DNA from: Theristus sp. LFF4_11
Taxonomy: Eukaryota > Nematoda > Chromadorea > Monhysterida > Xyalidae
Direction: 5' to 3'
DNA: 64,000 bases
NCBI GenBank assembly: GCA_030248135.1
Contig: JASANC010001995.1
Location: 20,210 to 84,209 of the forward strand
The notes beneath the pieces are model-generated. The model searched no databases. It was not told the DNA's origin and saw only the letters and a program-made list of their open reading frames with translations. Position numbers and translations under genes: made by a program. Below are positions 53,001 through 64,000 of this stretch, one piece after another; positions within the stretch are counted from its first letter, which is position 1, and each line of letters opens with the position of its first letter.

Positions 53001-54387
53001 ACAACAAGAAAAAACAAAAAAAAAACAATGAGGAAAATTTTTAAATAGTTTCAACGCACGTGTACGTAGGGGAGAACATTTTTTTGCAAATGCACCAAAC
53101 AACAAGTACACGAAAAATGACCGACCTTGAAATGGGCGCCTTGTTCGGAGCCGAATCGTGAGCATTTCCGATCCGCATACCACTTGCGGATCTCCTGAAA
53201 AAAATTAATTGTCAGAAGTTCGTGCCACATGAGAGACACGTCCCTCTTATGGATTGATTTGACACGTTGTGTTTGTGTAAAAAAACTTGTGTTTGACACG
53301 TGAAAAATTTTTGACAAAAACAGTTGGGTCACGTGGTTGCTTTGCTGTTAACCAGCGCAACTGATCTATGTGTTTGGAAACCAACAAAAAGTGAGTGAGT
53401 CAATTTGAATTGAAGGTGCTTTACGCAACGCGCGTCGGGGACAAGTGGCCGTACACTGTACATGTTTATCGCGTGCATGAGATGAATGTGAGGATGGGAA
53501 TTAAACGGACGAAGTTCAGCAACAAGGCAAAATTTTTATTCGTCTTGAACAACAATCAAGATTGAAAAAATTAGCCTGATGTAATTTTGACGAAAAACCT
53601 AAGAACAAGTAATTAATATTAAACAAGATAGGAGTGAACCACACTAGAGTTCAATCTTGATTGTCTTGAATTTTTGTGGACATTCGGAAAGATACATAAT
53701 CGATCAAAAATTGCGTTTCCGACCAATTTGTCACCCTGACACTCAAACATTTTTTCCAGAGTACCAAACAAAGGCTGCCTGAACGTTTGGAAATCGGACG
53801 ACGTGTGACTAAAACGTCTGATGGAGCAGCTGAACTTGCGACTCACCCCAATCCGAATACCGTATTACCCCCAATAAACCCCCATGGGGGATTAATACGT
53901 CAGCGACTTTTAGGGGTGAGGGTTTATTGGTGGGGGGGGGGATTATTGGTGGGGGGGGGTGCTTTTCCCTTATGTTTTTTTTAAATCTACGTTTCTCGCA
54001 CGGCTTTCAGCAGTCAGCCCCTTCAAAAAAGGGTCGGTCCCTTGTTTTCCCTCTTGCCGTCCACCAAATAGCGTGACGCTAGTTTCGCATTTTTTCCTTA
54101 TTAAACACGTGCAACTTTGAACGGAACACATACATACTTACTATGCCTGAGTCTAAGTTTTAGTGGTTAAAATCGTGACAAAAGCAATAACAGAAGACGA
54201 AATGTGACAGACGAATGAGCGCAAATTTGCATGCAGTTTGCATTATAATGAACCTTAACACACACTCCTGCAACGTACCCTCGAGTCCGTTGTCGATAGC
54301 AATCGCGATTATCAATGCCGGCCAGAGAAGAACGCATAGCAATGCCGAGGTGCACCACCGTCGGCACCGGTGGCACGCGATGCTCAT
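50080..54387 (-). CDS. cuticlin-like ZP-domain membrane protein (8 exons)
   Basis: ZP-domain proteins polymerise in apical matrices such as cuticle. Minus-strand exons 54387-54279, 53194-53126, 51936-51800, 51730-51555, 51426-51205, 51108-50946, 50824-50407 and 50231-50080 join in phase to 481 residues. Order of parts: signal peptide (about residues 1-31, RRW then a hydrophobic ALLCVLLWPALIIAIAI); ZP-N with VVCGSEMLTIRL, RPFQGRAFVKGM, ECVHD, TVIISFHPIFLTKVDRAYNV and CFYM; ZP-C with APECDYTIRKD, DGPLVRYTTIGEKLYHVWTC, CPVDQYVMSYL, FKFADRTDLNFQCEISIC; a Pro/Gly/Asn-rich linker with dibasic sites (RRSR, RRLR) that could serve as furin sites; a transmembrane helix (about 449-469); and a short cytoplasmic RRHTQMPKF tail. 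An upstream in-frame Met at 54432 is possible, but 54387 gives the better signal peptide. Introns carry a foldback and a MITE. Confidence 0.92.
52361..52924. mobile_element. 564-bp foldback with ATTCCGGCCC arms, in ZP intron 2
   Basis: Left arm 52371-52480 holds tandem ATTCCGGCCCG units and right arm about 52820-52912 holds the inverted CGGGCCGGAAT units. Inner flanks match as AACAATATTAAACCACACGA and its mirror. A 9-bp direct repeat AAAAGGGAG flanks it (52352-52360 and 52925-52933). The loop carries AAAGGCTTGGCTTAGGATTA, shared with the larger foldback at 40436-41495. No coding. Confidence 0.75.
53860..53975. mobile_element. truncated TA-flanked MITE in ZP intron 1
   Basis: Begins CCGTATTACCCCCAATAAA after a TA dinucleotide and matches the left part of the elements at 59579-60013 and 61821-62229 for about 100 bp (GGGGGATTAATACGTCAGCG), then ends in G runs. 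The right end is missing. Confidence 0.7.
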
Positions 54388-54432
54388 AATACGCGCGTCC
54401 TCACGTGAGTCGCTCGGAGCGTGCGGCTGCAC

Positions 54433-55811
54433 CCGGGTTTTTCGTTCGCTTTTTTCTCTCGCCGCGTTGCGGGTGCATAAAAATTAATCTCCGTTGCGGT
54501 CACATTCGAGCGGCCGATGGAGTTATGGCCTGGAAACTGCTAATTAACAACGATTGAATGCACAAAAAACAAAAAACAAGATGTGTGTAATTGTTGGAAT
54601 TGCAGAATCGACACAAATATAAAAAATAGATTAAAATCGGAACTGCTTTTTTTGTCGTGCACTAAACAAACGGAAAAAGACCAAAACTGCAAAACACAAA
54701 TCTGCTTTTGAACAAAACAAATTATTATGGATATTCATGAAAAATCTGAAAAAGATCAAGAAATAAAACGAACCAGCTAACTAATCAGCGCTTCGTAAAC
54801 AGCTCCAGCAAATGAAGTCCATTTTAAAATTTCTTTTTTTAAGTGTATACTGTAGATTACGGCGCAAAAACGTCAAAATTAAAAAGTAGTTAAAAAGCTT
54901 ATGATACGAAACGTGTTTTGTTTGTTGCATAATGAACTCTGCATTGTGGAGAAAAGTGAAATTTTTCCAAAATACGCAACATTTTACTTTACCACAAGGT
55001 GAAAAAAAAGATCGTTGACGTGCTGGTGCAAGCAATAGGCAAAATGAACATTGAGTGAAACGTGAAAATTAGAAGACTTATTATATGACAAGACGATTTT
55101 CAATAGGCATCTCACAGCACTGAGGAACAAGTTTAACGGTTGCAACGAGAAGGAGATAATGTTGATCATGTAAATCCTGAATTTCTATTCAAAAGTCCAC
55201 ATCATTACGTTCAGCACGTGAAACGTCCAGTATTATGGTCGTAGGTGCGAAAAGTTTTGCGGCTCAAAAGCCGACGACCGAAGATTTGAAAATAGGTTTC
55301 GCGGTTTCAGGTTTGTTCAACTGCCAGTTAACGAGTTACAGTAACAGAAACAAAACGAATGAAGGTAACCATGTGTCAATAAACACAGAACCAAGGATCA
55401 AACAATAACTTTTCCAAAACACCACTGTCACGGCACCGATCGATACGGCGAATGCAACCTTCATGGTAAAAAAAGTTGCGCAACAACACATTATAGATGG
55501 CAATATAAATTGAGTTTAAATGTTGCGTTAGGCAAGTAAGTGCGCAAATGTATGTGTGATAGTGGGCCTCTGCGTTCATGTATAAAATGATCTGATAGTT
55601 TCAAACGCGACAGACGAACAAAACGCCACAAACACGTGTTCCAGTGTTGATCACCTCGCCATACAGCTGTGTCTCTCCCATCCCTCCTCCATAATCACAA
55701 TCTTCAAAAGCACATTTATTGCTCATAATTTTTTTTCAACAAAATTTGCATACTAAATACGTCTAAATACTCTGCTGCGGAATAAATGAAATATCACTCT
55801 AGTCACGCTGT

Positions 55812-55845
<34 letters not shown>

Positions 55846-58450
55846 GCACACAACATGTACACATTTTGAGGATCTTGAAGATATCTTGCGCGCCGTGACA
55901 TGGATTTAAAATGATATGATGTTAGTTGGTTTTTTTGGTGCGGAAAACTGATGGACAAAATACATAACACAATCTGGTATGTATATCAGTGGGACCACAG
56001 CAAGAACAACAGGCAACAGCAAAGGCATGTAAAAATGGTATGAGTCCCTGCGACCGCCGCCTCAAGTGGCACCATCACAGATACACCGGGGCGGTGAATG
56101 CACAATGCGCGACTGCTATTTTTTCTGTTTACTTTTCATTGTCGATGTACATACAGATTTAGCGATATACACATAATCGCATTTACATAATTCACTTATC
56201 ATATCAGTTCGAAGGCGAAAAAAGTTCTATTTTCCCCCCACATATATCCTCGTTTTACGTGTTTGTTGTGCAATTTTCCTCCGCTCAATTATCACTTCAA
56301 TGTACCGGGAGTAAATTTTGTGATAATGGATAAAAACTGTCTCTGTAACTCTTGTTTTGGATTTTGCTGTGCACATCAGGACGGCATATGATAAAAGCAA
56401 CGCAATAATTTATAAACTATTATTGCACATGTTCATATCGTTTTCAAACTGGGAATTTGCGCAAAGTGAACGCGTGTAAGTGTGTGCTGTTTGCTGTGCA
56501 AGTTTGTGATCGTGGCATCATGCAATGGGCATCCATTTTTCGAACATTTATGAACACCATTGCGAACAATCAAATCTGTCACTTTTCACGACCCCATTTG
56601 TTACTTTTTTGCAAAGTATTAGTTTTTTATGCATCCGATGTTCAGTGTTTGTTTTTGCCATACTTTGGGATGATGCCATAAGACATTTTCAGCAATTTTC
56701 GGGCATTTGTACAGTTATGCAATCAATATCAGTGTATCGCAAATTGAAACGACGACCTCAAAATATAGTCTTGTGATGGTTATGGAAACTTTTTGAGGCC
56801 AAAAAAACTTTCTAGAACATGCTGTTCAACAGAAAGCCAACTAATAAGGAACAACAAAATCACCAAAAAACACACCGACATGGCGCGTGCAGTTTGATGA
56901 ATGCATTTTTTTCACCTTCTAAACCGGTGCAAATGAACCACGTGGTTTTGTCACTATGGCTTTTGTTTTGCCAAAAAGTGCATGATGGTTTCGATATTTC
57001 GCACGCATGTATGGCAAAAGGCAATGAAACAGTACAAACGTTGCACTGAAGAAAGAAAAAGCATATGATTTGTTGCCGAAAGTCGCGACGACGCGAACGA
57101 AAATGCAAGCAAACAAAAACAGCACCTGTTCCAGCGGGAAACGAACGAAAAGAACAAAACATTACAAAAGGCCTAAATCCCTGAGTCGTCATCAGAGTAG
57201 ACAACCGACCGAAAAATCGAGCAAATTTCACTTGTGCCTTTTTGGTGGCGATGTGTGTCGTGTAGCAGCTTCTGTGCAGGCGCCAGTGCAAGATCATATC
57301 GTTACTGTGTCGTTGTAAAGTCGGGAAAACTGCCCGTGAGTGAACTGGCTTCATATGCAAACGTGTATGCCTCCACTGGCGCCAGTGTAACGCCGTGGCG
57401 AGCAAGTTTGTACACGGGCTAAGAAAATTGATGATGAGCCACACGAGCACACCGCGCGTGCTGCCGCATTGCATCAGCGTGCGTGTAGGCCAGCTTGACT
57501 GACTATGAACATATGCAGCCGCAACTGTTTTATGGCGAACCGGTGAAACTTGATGTTGCCGGCGACAATTGCCGCTTTCTATGTAGTTCCCCGCTAGAAA
57601 TAAGGGGCCAGCGCGAAAGATTCACTTGCAAGAAAATTGTAAAGTGCGTCGACGTCTTTCGCAGATAATGTGTGCAACACAACAACACGGCGCCAGAGCA
57701 ACAACACAGCAACGTGCGCCGCACAGCACAGCACAGCGAAGCATATGGCGGCGGCGCGGCAATAAAAATAGGAAGCAAGCGTATCGCGCAGGCCGATATC
57801 GCTGTAGTAGTAAAGTCCAAGTTCAAGAAAACTGAAAAGTGCACATTGCAGGCGTCCACGCGCAGCGCAGTTGCATACGAAACGCAGTTGAACCTGCGTG
57901 TTACACTGAAACCCGAGCGAGACAAAACAGGTCGTTTGCGAAACAGCCGCGAAGACAGGAGACCAGTGGACTGCTGTTGCTGCTGTTCACAACGGGCCGG
58001 TGCGCATTGTGAAATTGAACAATTCAATGGTCTGTTCTCGTCGTTTGGTTCGTTTAAAAGCAGGAGTGCAGTGCGGCAGATTTTAGTGCGACCTGCGTCC
58101 ACGGGTTGCAATATTCCCATTTCTAGAGCAGTCGCGGGTGTTACTCGGTTCCAGGCATCATCATTTTGCGTTTTCAAGCCCGTTTTTAAAAGTCTCGTTT
58201 GTTTACTAGCGCGCGCGCGTGTGCTCTACGGGTCTCGGTGCGCTGTGTGCGTGCGATGGTGCCCCTCCTATTTCTCTGCACTTTCAAGTGCCCTCCATAC
58301 CTTTTTGTTTCAAAGCAACACCGCTATATACAGAATGTAAAAAGCGTTTAGCGTGTGTTATCACCGTGTTGTTTGCAAACGCATGTTTCGTTGAGTGCGT
58401 TGCTGTGAAGTTTGACGAAAAAACCAAAAAACCGTCGCGACCGCGCCTAC
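54433..58450. other. intergenic, no gene recognised
   Basis: Between the divergent ZP and calexcitin-like genes. It is AT-rich from 54500 to 57000 with a CA microsatellite at 55812-55841. 57000-58450 is GC-richer with long overlapping open frames on opposite strands that have no family signature, so it is more likely promoter or UTR sequence. Confidence 0.45.
55812..55841. repeat. (CA)n microsatellite
   Basis: About 15 uninterrupted CA units. Confidence 0.9.
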
Positions 58451-58452
58451 TG

Positions 58453-59014
58453 AAACTCCGCCAAAATCCGACGTGCCTCGGTTGCCCGCGATCGGCACCC
58501 GTCGTGTAGCGCCCGTTGCTATACACGCCGCGAAAGCGGTCGCTACGGATTCTGGATAAAACTAGCAAAGAATCCGAGTGGAGCGCTCGCCGGTAGCAGC
58601 GATTCAGTGCTCTCGGATCCGATCTCGATTGATTGCTCTGAAAGCTGCTCGGAAAACAGCGGCCAAAGTTGCACATCGTCCATCGGGGTCGCACCAGTTT
58701 GCGTTACACCAAAAAACAACAACCCGCCGACCCGCCAGAACACTGCCACCGCCCGTTCACCTCTCTATCCAACGACCGTTCCAACAACGGTGACCGCACC
58801 AGCACCGCCGCACCGAGACCAAAAAAGACCGCTGGCGAATCATCGAAAATCCTCAGAAACCAGCGCTAGTTTCACTAAAACGCATATCAAGAGCAGTAGT
58901 AATTCGCAGCAGAAGCCGCCGCAATCGGACGTGAAGGAAACTCGAAGTTACCCAAGTCTCTACCTTTGCAGCTTGTACCGCAAATCGCCCGCTGTTTCAT
59001 TCAACCAGAACTAA
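58453..59014 (+). other. Ser/Thr/Pro-rich open frame just upstream of the calexcitin-like gene
   Basis: An open frame of about 187 codons ends with TAA 17 bases before the calexcitin ATG. The first Met is at 58607 (135 residues). Composition is Ser/Thr/Pro/Asn-rich with words such as SIDCSESCSENSGQ. No family recognised. It may be 5' UTR read as protein, an upstream ORF, or the last exon of an unseen gene. Not called as a gene. Confidence 0.25.
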
Positions 59015-59033
59015 TTTAAAACAAATCTCCATC

Positions 59034-62000
59034 ATGCCGGTCCGAGTGGACGATTACATGAAGAAGAAGTGGGATCGTGTGTTCTACACGTTTTTCGGTC
59101 GGTTTTTGTTGATTTCAATGTCACTACTGTTGCTATGGTTGCCATGCGCTGCTTTATATTCGATTTTGCTAAATCTGGCCGTCAAAGAACGGACAGAACT
59201 GACAGATCCAAACGCTTTTGTCTGTCTGTAATCGTTTGTTGAAACCAACACAAAACCGAGAAGCAAGTTTTTTTACTGTTAGACTTTGAATGGTCTAGGT
59301 ATTTTTTTTCAGATACTAACCGCAACGGTGTTGTTGACTGGAACGATTTCGAAGTGTTGTTTGAGGTGGGTGGAGTGATTGTTTCTCGTTTCACACTATC
59401 TCGTTGATGGTTGTTTTGTGACAGTTAAGCGGCATTCATGAAGCGGTATTTAGTGATGCGTACAAAATGTACAGTGTAGCTGTGTTAAATTTTAAAAAAA
59501 CATAGCTACGCGGTCACTAAATACTGCTTCATGAATTCCCTTTAGTTGTTTTATCAGCAACTTGAACAAGTGCATATACCGTATTACCCCCAATAAACCC
59601 GCATGGGGGATTAATACGTCAGCGACTTTTAGGGGTGGGGGTTTATTGGTGGAGGGGGGGTTATTTACAAAAAATTCTAGGGGTGGGGGTTTGTTGAAAA
59701 ATGGCAAAAATACATTCCATGGCAGGCAAGAAGGTCGCAGAAACTTCTACTCTACATAGAAATTTCCTTTTATAACAGCCTTTGGTAATGAAATTACTAT
59801 TAACTCACCCATTTGGGGCCATTGGTAGCACAATTTCATCATTTTCACTGCAACCAGCCACTGAATTCGCTGGGTATGTGTTTCAAACAGGTTTCCAATA
59901 ATCCCCCATGGGGGATTATTTGTGGGGGGATTATTCGGAAACTGGTCGGGGGGGGTTTATTGGTGGGGGGGATTAATGGTGGGGGGGGGGGGGGTTTAAT
60001 GGGGGTAATACGGTATCGTCGTCGTTTCATTGCTTGCGCAAAAATTCAATCCGCCATGGTCTCTGAACTTGCAGTTTAACAGCAAAATAGGCAATGTTTA
60101 ATAAATTATCGCAAATATGAGCCCTTTTTCTTTTTTTGTCGTTCAAAGTTGCCAAACATGAGCCATTTTTTGCTATGGGTTAAGATTTTGAACATTTTTA
60201 GACGCATTCGATTTTTTTTCATTTCTATAAAACCGTCTTACTGTGTATTTTCCCCCATTTCTTCTTCATCTGATGAAAACAAAGGCAAAACAGATAAACA
60301 AAAAAAGATAAAATCATAATCCAACGCAAATGTTCTGCAAAATCGCCAAAGGAAAAGTCCAATTTTAAAACTAAAAGAACCATTTCAACAAAGCTTCAAT
60401 TCCACACATGCCATATACACGTTGATTCATGCGTGTTCCATTAGTGTTTTTTATCATTGCAGAAAGTGAAGGAGCTCCGAGGCGAGGAAAGCAACGAGTA
60501 CAGAATCATTAAGGATGCCATGTTGACCGTATGGAAGGGTCTGCTCATGTCTGTCAAGGGTATCAAAATGGAAGAGGTGAAGATCATTTTGTTGTGCATT
60601 TCATTCAAAACATGGCGTGACACTTAGGTAATCGATGGTATATTCGCTTTTTACTAATGAAAAAGCTCTGTGTTTTTTGGTCATTTATAAAAATATAGGT
60701 ATTCTAAAAACTGCATGTTGAAGACTTTCAATTGTAATGTTGTACACGGTCACAAACACACAGCGCGGACGAATGCATTGATGACATATCGCATGTGTGT
60801 GTGGGTGCCAGTGTGTTTGTCTGTGACTGTGTTATAATAACCGAGTGCACTGTCTTCAGACATGCACGTTGGCTTGTGTTTCAGGAAGTGCCAGATGACG
60901 CCGAGATCAATCTCGAAGAATGGCACGACATCTGGAAACAGTACGACCCGCGCCACATGACCATCTGGCAGTGGGAGTATCTGAAATTCATGTTCTTCCT
61001 CCTGGACACCTCGGGTGCAGTTTAATATTGTCAATTTAATTCTACAAGTCCTCTTTTAATCCGTGCCCGCGGGCAGTTCACGCGCGTCCACCTGATACAG
61101 TACTGAACTACATACACGCACACACCTCTCGCACACAGTGTCAACTAGAAAAATATTACTCAACCAACAGTGTGTATATGCTCAATAAATTGTTGAGTTA
61201 GTTCGTCACAAAACAAATTGACGATAGAGACTGTTAGGCCTGAAAACGTTACTCAACAGTTGAGCAAACAGTGGCTATTCAACAAACTGTGGAGCGAACA
61301 GCGAACAGACTGATTGAGTAATATACGGTTCTACAAATTGTTGAGTGCAAGTTGGTAGCCTAAATATCATGGGTGCTTTTCTAAAACAACAAAAAGAAAA
61401 CAAAACCAGAAACAAATTTTGCAGGTGACAAATTCGTCGACGCTGACGAGTACGCTGAAGTGATGAAGATTTACGGCATCGAGGAGAAAGAGTCGAAACT
61501 TGCATTCTCTTGCTTCGCCCTGGTTTGTTCTTTGAGTTTGCTTTTATCTATGAGTTTGCGTTTGGACAAGTTGAGCAGACGATAACAGATCCCAAAAATT
61601 ACAGTATACCAACAGTTTTGGGGTATGAAATGCGAACTCTTGAAAACAGTTTTTTTGATTGCGAGCAGCAGGAACAGCAGCAGTGCAACGTACAACAATG
61701 CAATGCATACAAAGAGTTTCGTGAACAAATTCTGTCGCACGTTTTTTCAAATAAATAATGAACGGTTTTGCCTTTTGTTTAAACCACGCACATGCATCGA
61801 TCATGCTGAAGAAAATGCTACCGTATTACCTCCAATAAACCCCTATGGGGGATTAATACGTCAGCGACTTTTAGGGGTGGGGGTTTATTGGTGGGGGGGG
61901 GGTTATTTACAAACAAATTCTAGGGGTGGGGGTTTATTGAAAAATGACAAAAATACCTTGCATGGCAGGCAAGAAAGTCGCAGAAACTTCTACTCTACAT

Positions 62001-62368
62001 ACATGTAGAAATTTCCTTTTATAACAGCCTTTTGTAATGAAATTACGATTTCATTGTTTTCACTGCAACCAGCCACTGAATTCGCTGGGTATGTGTTTCA
62101 AACAGGTTTCCAATAATCCCCCATGGGAGATTATTTGTAGGGGGGAATATTCGGAAACTTGTCGTGGGGGTGGGGGTTTATTGGTGGGGGGGGATTAATG
62201 GTGGGGGGGGTTTAATGGGGGTAATACGGTATCATCACTGAACAGGACCACAAGGGCCACAAACTCGACAAGGTCGATTACGGTCAGTTCGTGCAAATGT
62301 GGAACGAGTTCTTTGGCAGCAACGACCCGAACAAACGAGGCGCCTGGCTGTTCGGCATCGTTGAGTAA
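59034..62368 (+). CDS. calexcitin-like EF-hand calcium-binding protein (6 exons)
   Basis: Calexcitin is a sarcoplasmic-type EF-hand, GTP-binding neuronal signalling protein known from squid and with nematode and insect relatives. Exons 59034-59097, 59313-59365, 60463-60576, 60885-61014, 61425-61522 and 62246-62368 join in phase to 193 residues; squid calexcitin is about the same length. EF-hand 1 loop DTNRNGVVDWND is canonical; a degenerate second motif lies around DDAEINLEEWHDIW; EF-hand 3 loop DTSGDKFVDADE is canonical; a fourth vestigial region is followed by the family C-terminus FFGSNDPNKRGAWLFG. The start is the first Met, in MPVRVDDYMKKKW. An AATAAA follows 44 bp after the stop. Introns 2 and 5 carry MITEs, the last of which ends 16 bp before exon 6. 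Confidence 0.93.
59425..59544. mobile_element. short palindromic MITE in calexcitin-like intron 2
   Basis: Left TTAAGCGGCATTCATGAAG and right CTTCATGAATTCCCTTTAG are inverted, with inner ATTTAGTGA mirrored by TCACTAAAT. Same family as 19721-19810 and 34165-34260. Confidence 0.65.
59579..60013. mobile_element. 435-bp MITE with TA target duplication, intron 2
   Basis: Inverted ends CCGTATTACCCCC / GGGGGTAATACGG, flanked by TA at 59577-59578 and 60014-60015. The interior has GGGTTTATTGG and GGGGGATTA words with long G runs. The TA duplication fits a Tc1/mariner-like mover. No coding. Confidence 0.8.
61821..62229. mobile_element. 409-bp MITE with TA target duplication, ending 16 bp before exon 6
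   Basis: Same family as 59579-60013: ends CCGTATTACC / GGTAATACGG, flanking TA at 61819-61820 and 62230-62231. Only 16 bp separate its end from exon 6 of the calexcitin-like gene, so the intron lacks a pyrimidine tract there; the upstream sequence is G-rich element DNA. Confidence 0.82.
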
Positions 62369-62411
62369 ACCGCGCTTTGTAAAGCAATGTTTCGCATAAT
62401 CATCTGAAAAA

Positions 62412-62417
62412 AATAAA
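62412..62417 (+). terminator. poly(A) signal of the calexcitin-like gene
   Basis: AATAAA located 44 bp after the stop codon. Confidence 0.6.
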
Positions 62418-63060
62418 TATTGCATGCTGTTGTTCGTCGATCAAAAACTCTTTATTTTTTGGCATGCAAATATTGATTTTTTGGCTAAAAATTTTTGAAC
62501 TGCCTTGTTTCCTCTTTAGTTCAAGTTCAATCGTTAGACTGAGTTAATTTGTAAACTGCGCTTTAACACCAACGTTGTTGTCACCATCGCCATACGAGTC
62601 GTTACTTGTTTTTTTCTGTACAACACTAACCGAAAACTTTTGTTTTTGCACCTTTTATTTTTCTGCATCATTTACGCTAAAACGATTTTGGTAAAGTTTG
62701 AGAACGATAATTGTGAAACTGTGTTCTTCGTTTGTCGTCATTTTCCAAAGTTTATTTGTAATAAACCATCTGTTTCAAATAGTTCAATGATGGCACACAC
62801 ACAAACACACAAATAAAGTGAAGGTCTGTTTTTCTTTGTTATGACAGGCTTGAAGTGAAGCTTCAAATCAGTGTAGCGGACAAACAAAAGCAACAGCGGA
62901 AATTGTCTTGTGAGATTTGCAAACTTCAAATTGAAAATTTAAATAAACATCACATATAGCTTCTTAGTTTTTGTGTTAAAATTTTATGGTAATCCGTCAT
63001 TTTTAGCTTGCGAAATCATCAATTTAATTAAAAATCAGAAAAACCACAATTTTTAATTTA
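62418..63060. other. intergenic, no gene recognised
   Basis: AT-rich sequence between the calexcitin-like gene and the transposase remnant. No conserved frame was seen. Confidence 0.5.
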
Positions 63061-63580
63061 TTATTCTGGGTACACATCGTCATAATCATTCAGGGTTTCG
63101 TCCGGGAATTCGGCCAGTTGCTCTTCCGTTTCACTGCCGTTCCCATCAGTGTGTCCGTATTGTCGGATACGCTTGAACTGCTCCATATGAGCGCTTTGAT
63201 TCTCGATCACAGAAGTCATGCGGTGTTGAAAACTCTGCAGCACTTTTTGATGGAGCGATTGATTGCTGCTGATTGTTTCAACATCGGCGCGGATCATTTC
63301 TTTCAATTCGTCGATGGTCGCCGGCTTTAAAACATTCATGTTTAAAGTGCCCTCAGAACCAAAAGTCCAAAGGGGTGAGGTCAGGACTTCTGGCGGGCCA
63401 CTTCATCTGCATCCCGCCCCGTCTGCAGCGTACCACAACCAAATTGGACATTTGGAGCGAATAGGTGCTGTGCAAATCGAATTGTCGATGAAACGCACGA
63501 ATAACTGTTGTTTTGCTTTTTGTTTGCTCGGATGCCAAAACACAGAACACCAGCTTCTCAGGGGTAGGGGTTGTGTGCAC
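63061..63580 (-). pseudogene. mariner/Tc-like transposase remnant with internal deletion
   Basis: On the minus strand an N-terminal helix-turn-helix-like segment (KLVFCVLASEQTKS then RAFHRQFDLHS, about 63553-63470) runs directly into the C-terminal catalytic-domain signature WPARSPDLTPLDFWF (about 63400-63353). A TGA stop follows where Trp is expected, and after a frame change comes a PATIDELKEMIRADVETI tail ending in a stop at 63061. The large middle of the transposase (first catalytic acidic residues) is missing. This is a dead, internally deleted copy. Confidence 0.65.
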
Positions 63581-64000
63581 CCCAGAAATTTTTTACAATA
63601 GTGCACCCCTCCCAGCTCCCATGGCACACGCCTGGGGGTATCACTGTATTATGATCGACACCCCCCACTGAAAAATTTTCGGCACTCCCCTGTTAAATTT
63701 CTTTTATATACATTGTAAAAGGAAGTGAATAAAAAGTGCTGTGTGAAAACGGGCATGAAATAAGCGCAAATTTGTGTATCTACAAAACAGCAATGTTGAA
63801 AGTGCAACACCGGTCATGTCCCTTGTCAATCAATAAGATTCACGGCATTGTTGGCGAGCAAAAATACCATTCTGTTGTATCTGATAATCTGACATGTAAA
63901 TTGGCTACGAAAGGAATGTAAAACAACATCAACAACAAGTACAATTGTATTTTGTTAAATTCCATTGTTGCTTCAGCGATCAGCTGACTTTCCATATAAG

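Noticed and set aside
57530..58340. Overlapping 215- and 222-codon open frames on opposite strands
   Set aside because: Neither resembles a known protein; the region is GC-richer, which lengthens chance frames. More likely promoter or UTR sequence.

Overview
This window is animal nuclear DNA. Every recognisable gene is split by GT-AG introns, mostly with short pyrimidine-plus-CAG acceptors. A cuticlin-type ZP-domain membrane protein, a calexcitin-like EF-hand protein and a sestrin are best explained by a moulting animal (Ecdysozoa). A nematode or near relative is my best guess, because the ZP domain looks most like nematode cuticlins. I could not confirm the species. All exon models below were built by hand from reading frame, splice phase and remembered family sequences; no alignment was run.

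Layout: (1) 0.5-2.1 kb, minus strand: 5' part of an SKP1 gene whose last exon lies beyond the left edge. (2) 2.4-4.2 kb: a hAT-type element with a second hAT-type element inside it. (3) 5.1-13.1 kb, plus: TMEM161, 11 exons, with a 2.5 kb foldback element in intron 2. (4) 14.2-15.7 kb, minus: ASB8-like ankyrin/SOCS-box protein. (5) 15.7-20.2 kb: no gene recognised. (6) 20.2-33.4 kb, minus: sestrin, 8 exons, with TEs in its introns. (7) 33.4-42.9 kb: no gene recognised; its right half is a dense TE graveyard with hAT copies, a foldback with minisatellite arms and G-rich repeats. (8) 42.9-48.8 kb, minus: two tandem alpha-tubulin genes with identical intron positions and unusual basic C-terminal tails. 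(9) 50.1-54.4 kb, minus: ZP-domain protein, 8 exons. (10) 54.4-59.0 kb: non-coding or unassigned sequence. (11) 59.0-62.4 kb, plus: calexcitin-like gene, 6 exons, with three MITEs in its introns. (12) 63.06-63.6 kb: a decayed transposase.

The genes do not form a pathway. SKP1 and the ASB8-like protein both belong to cullin ubiquitin-ligase systems (CUL1 and CUL5 type respectively, from family knowledge), but nothing here shows they act together. The two tubulins are a local duplication. The most unusual protein-level observation is the tubulin pair: the acidic EEY-type tail is replaced by about 70 Arg/Ser/Thr/Gly-rich residues, the acetylated Lys40 is Asp, and the normal initiator MREC start is replaced by a separate upstream exon. 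The clearest genome-level observation is layered transposition with target-site duplications, including a matching empty site 36 kb away.
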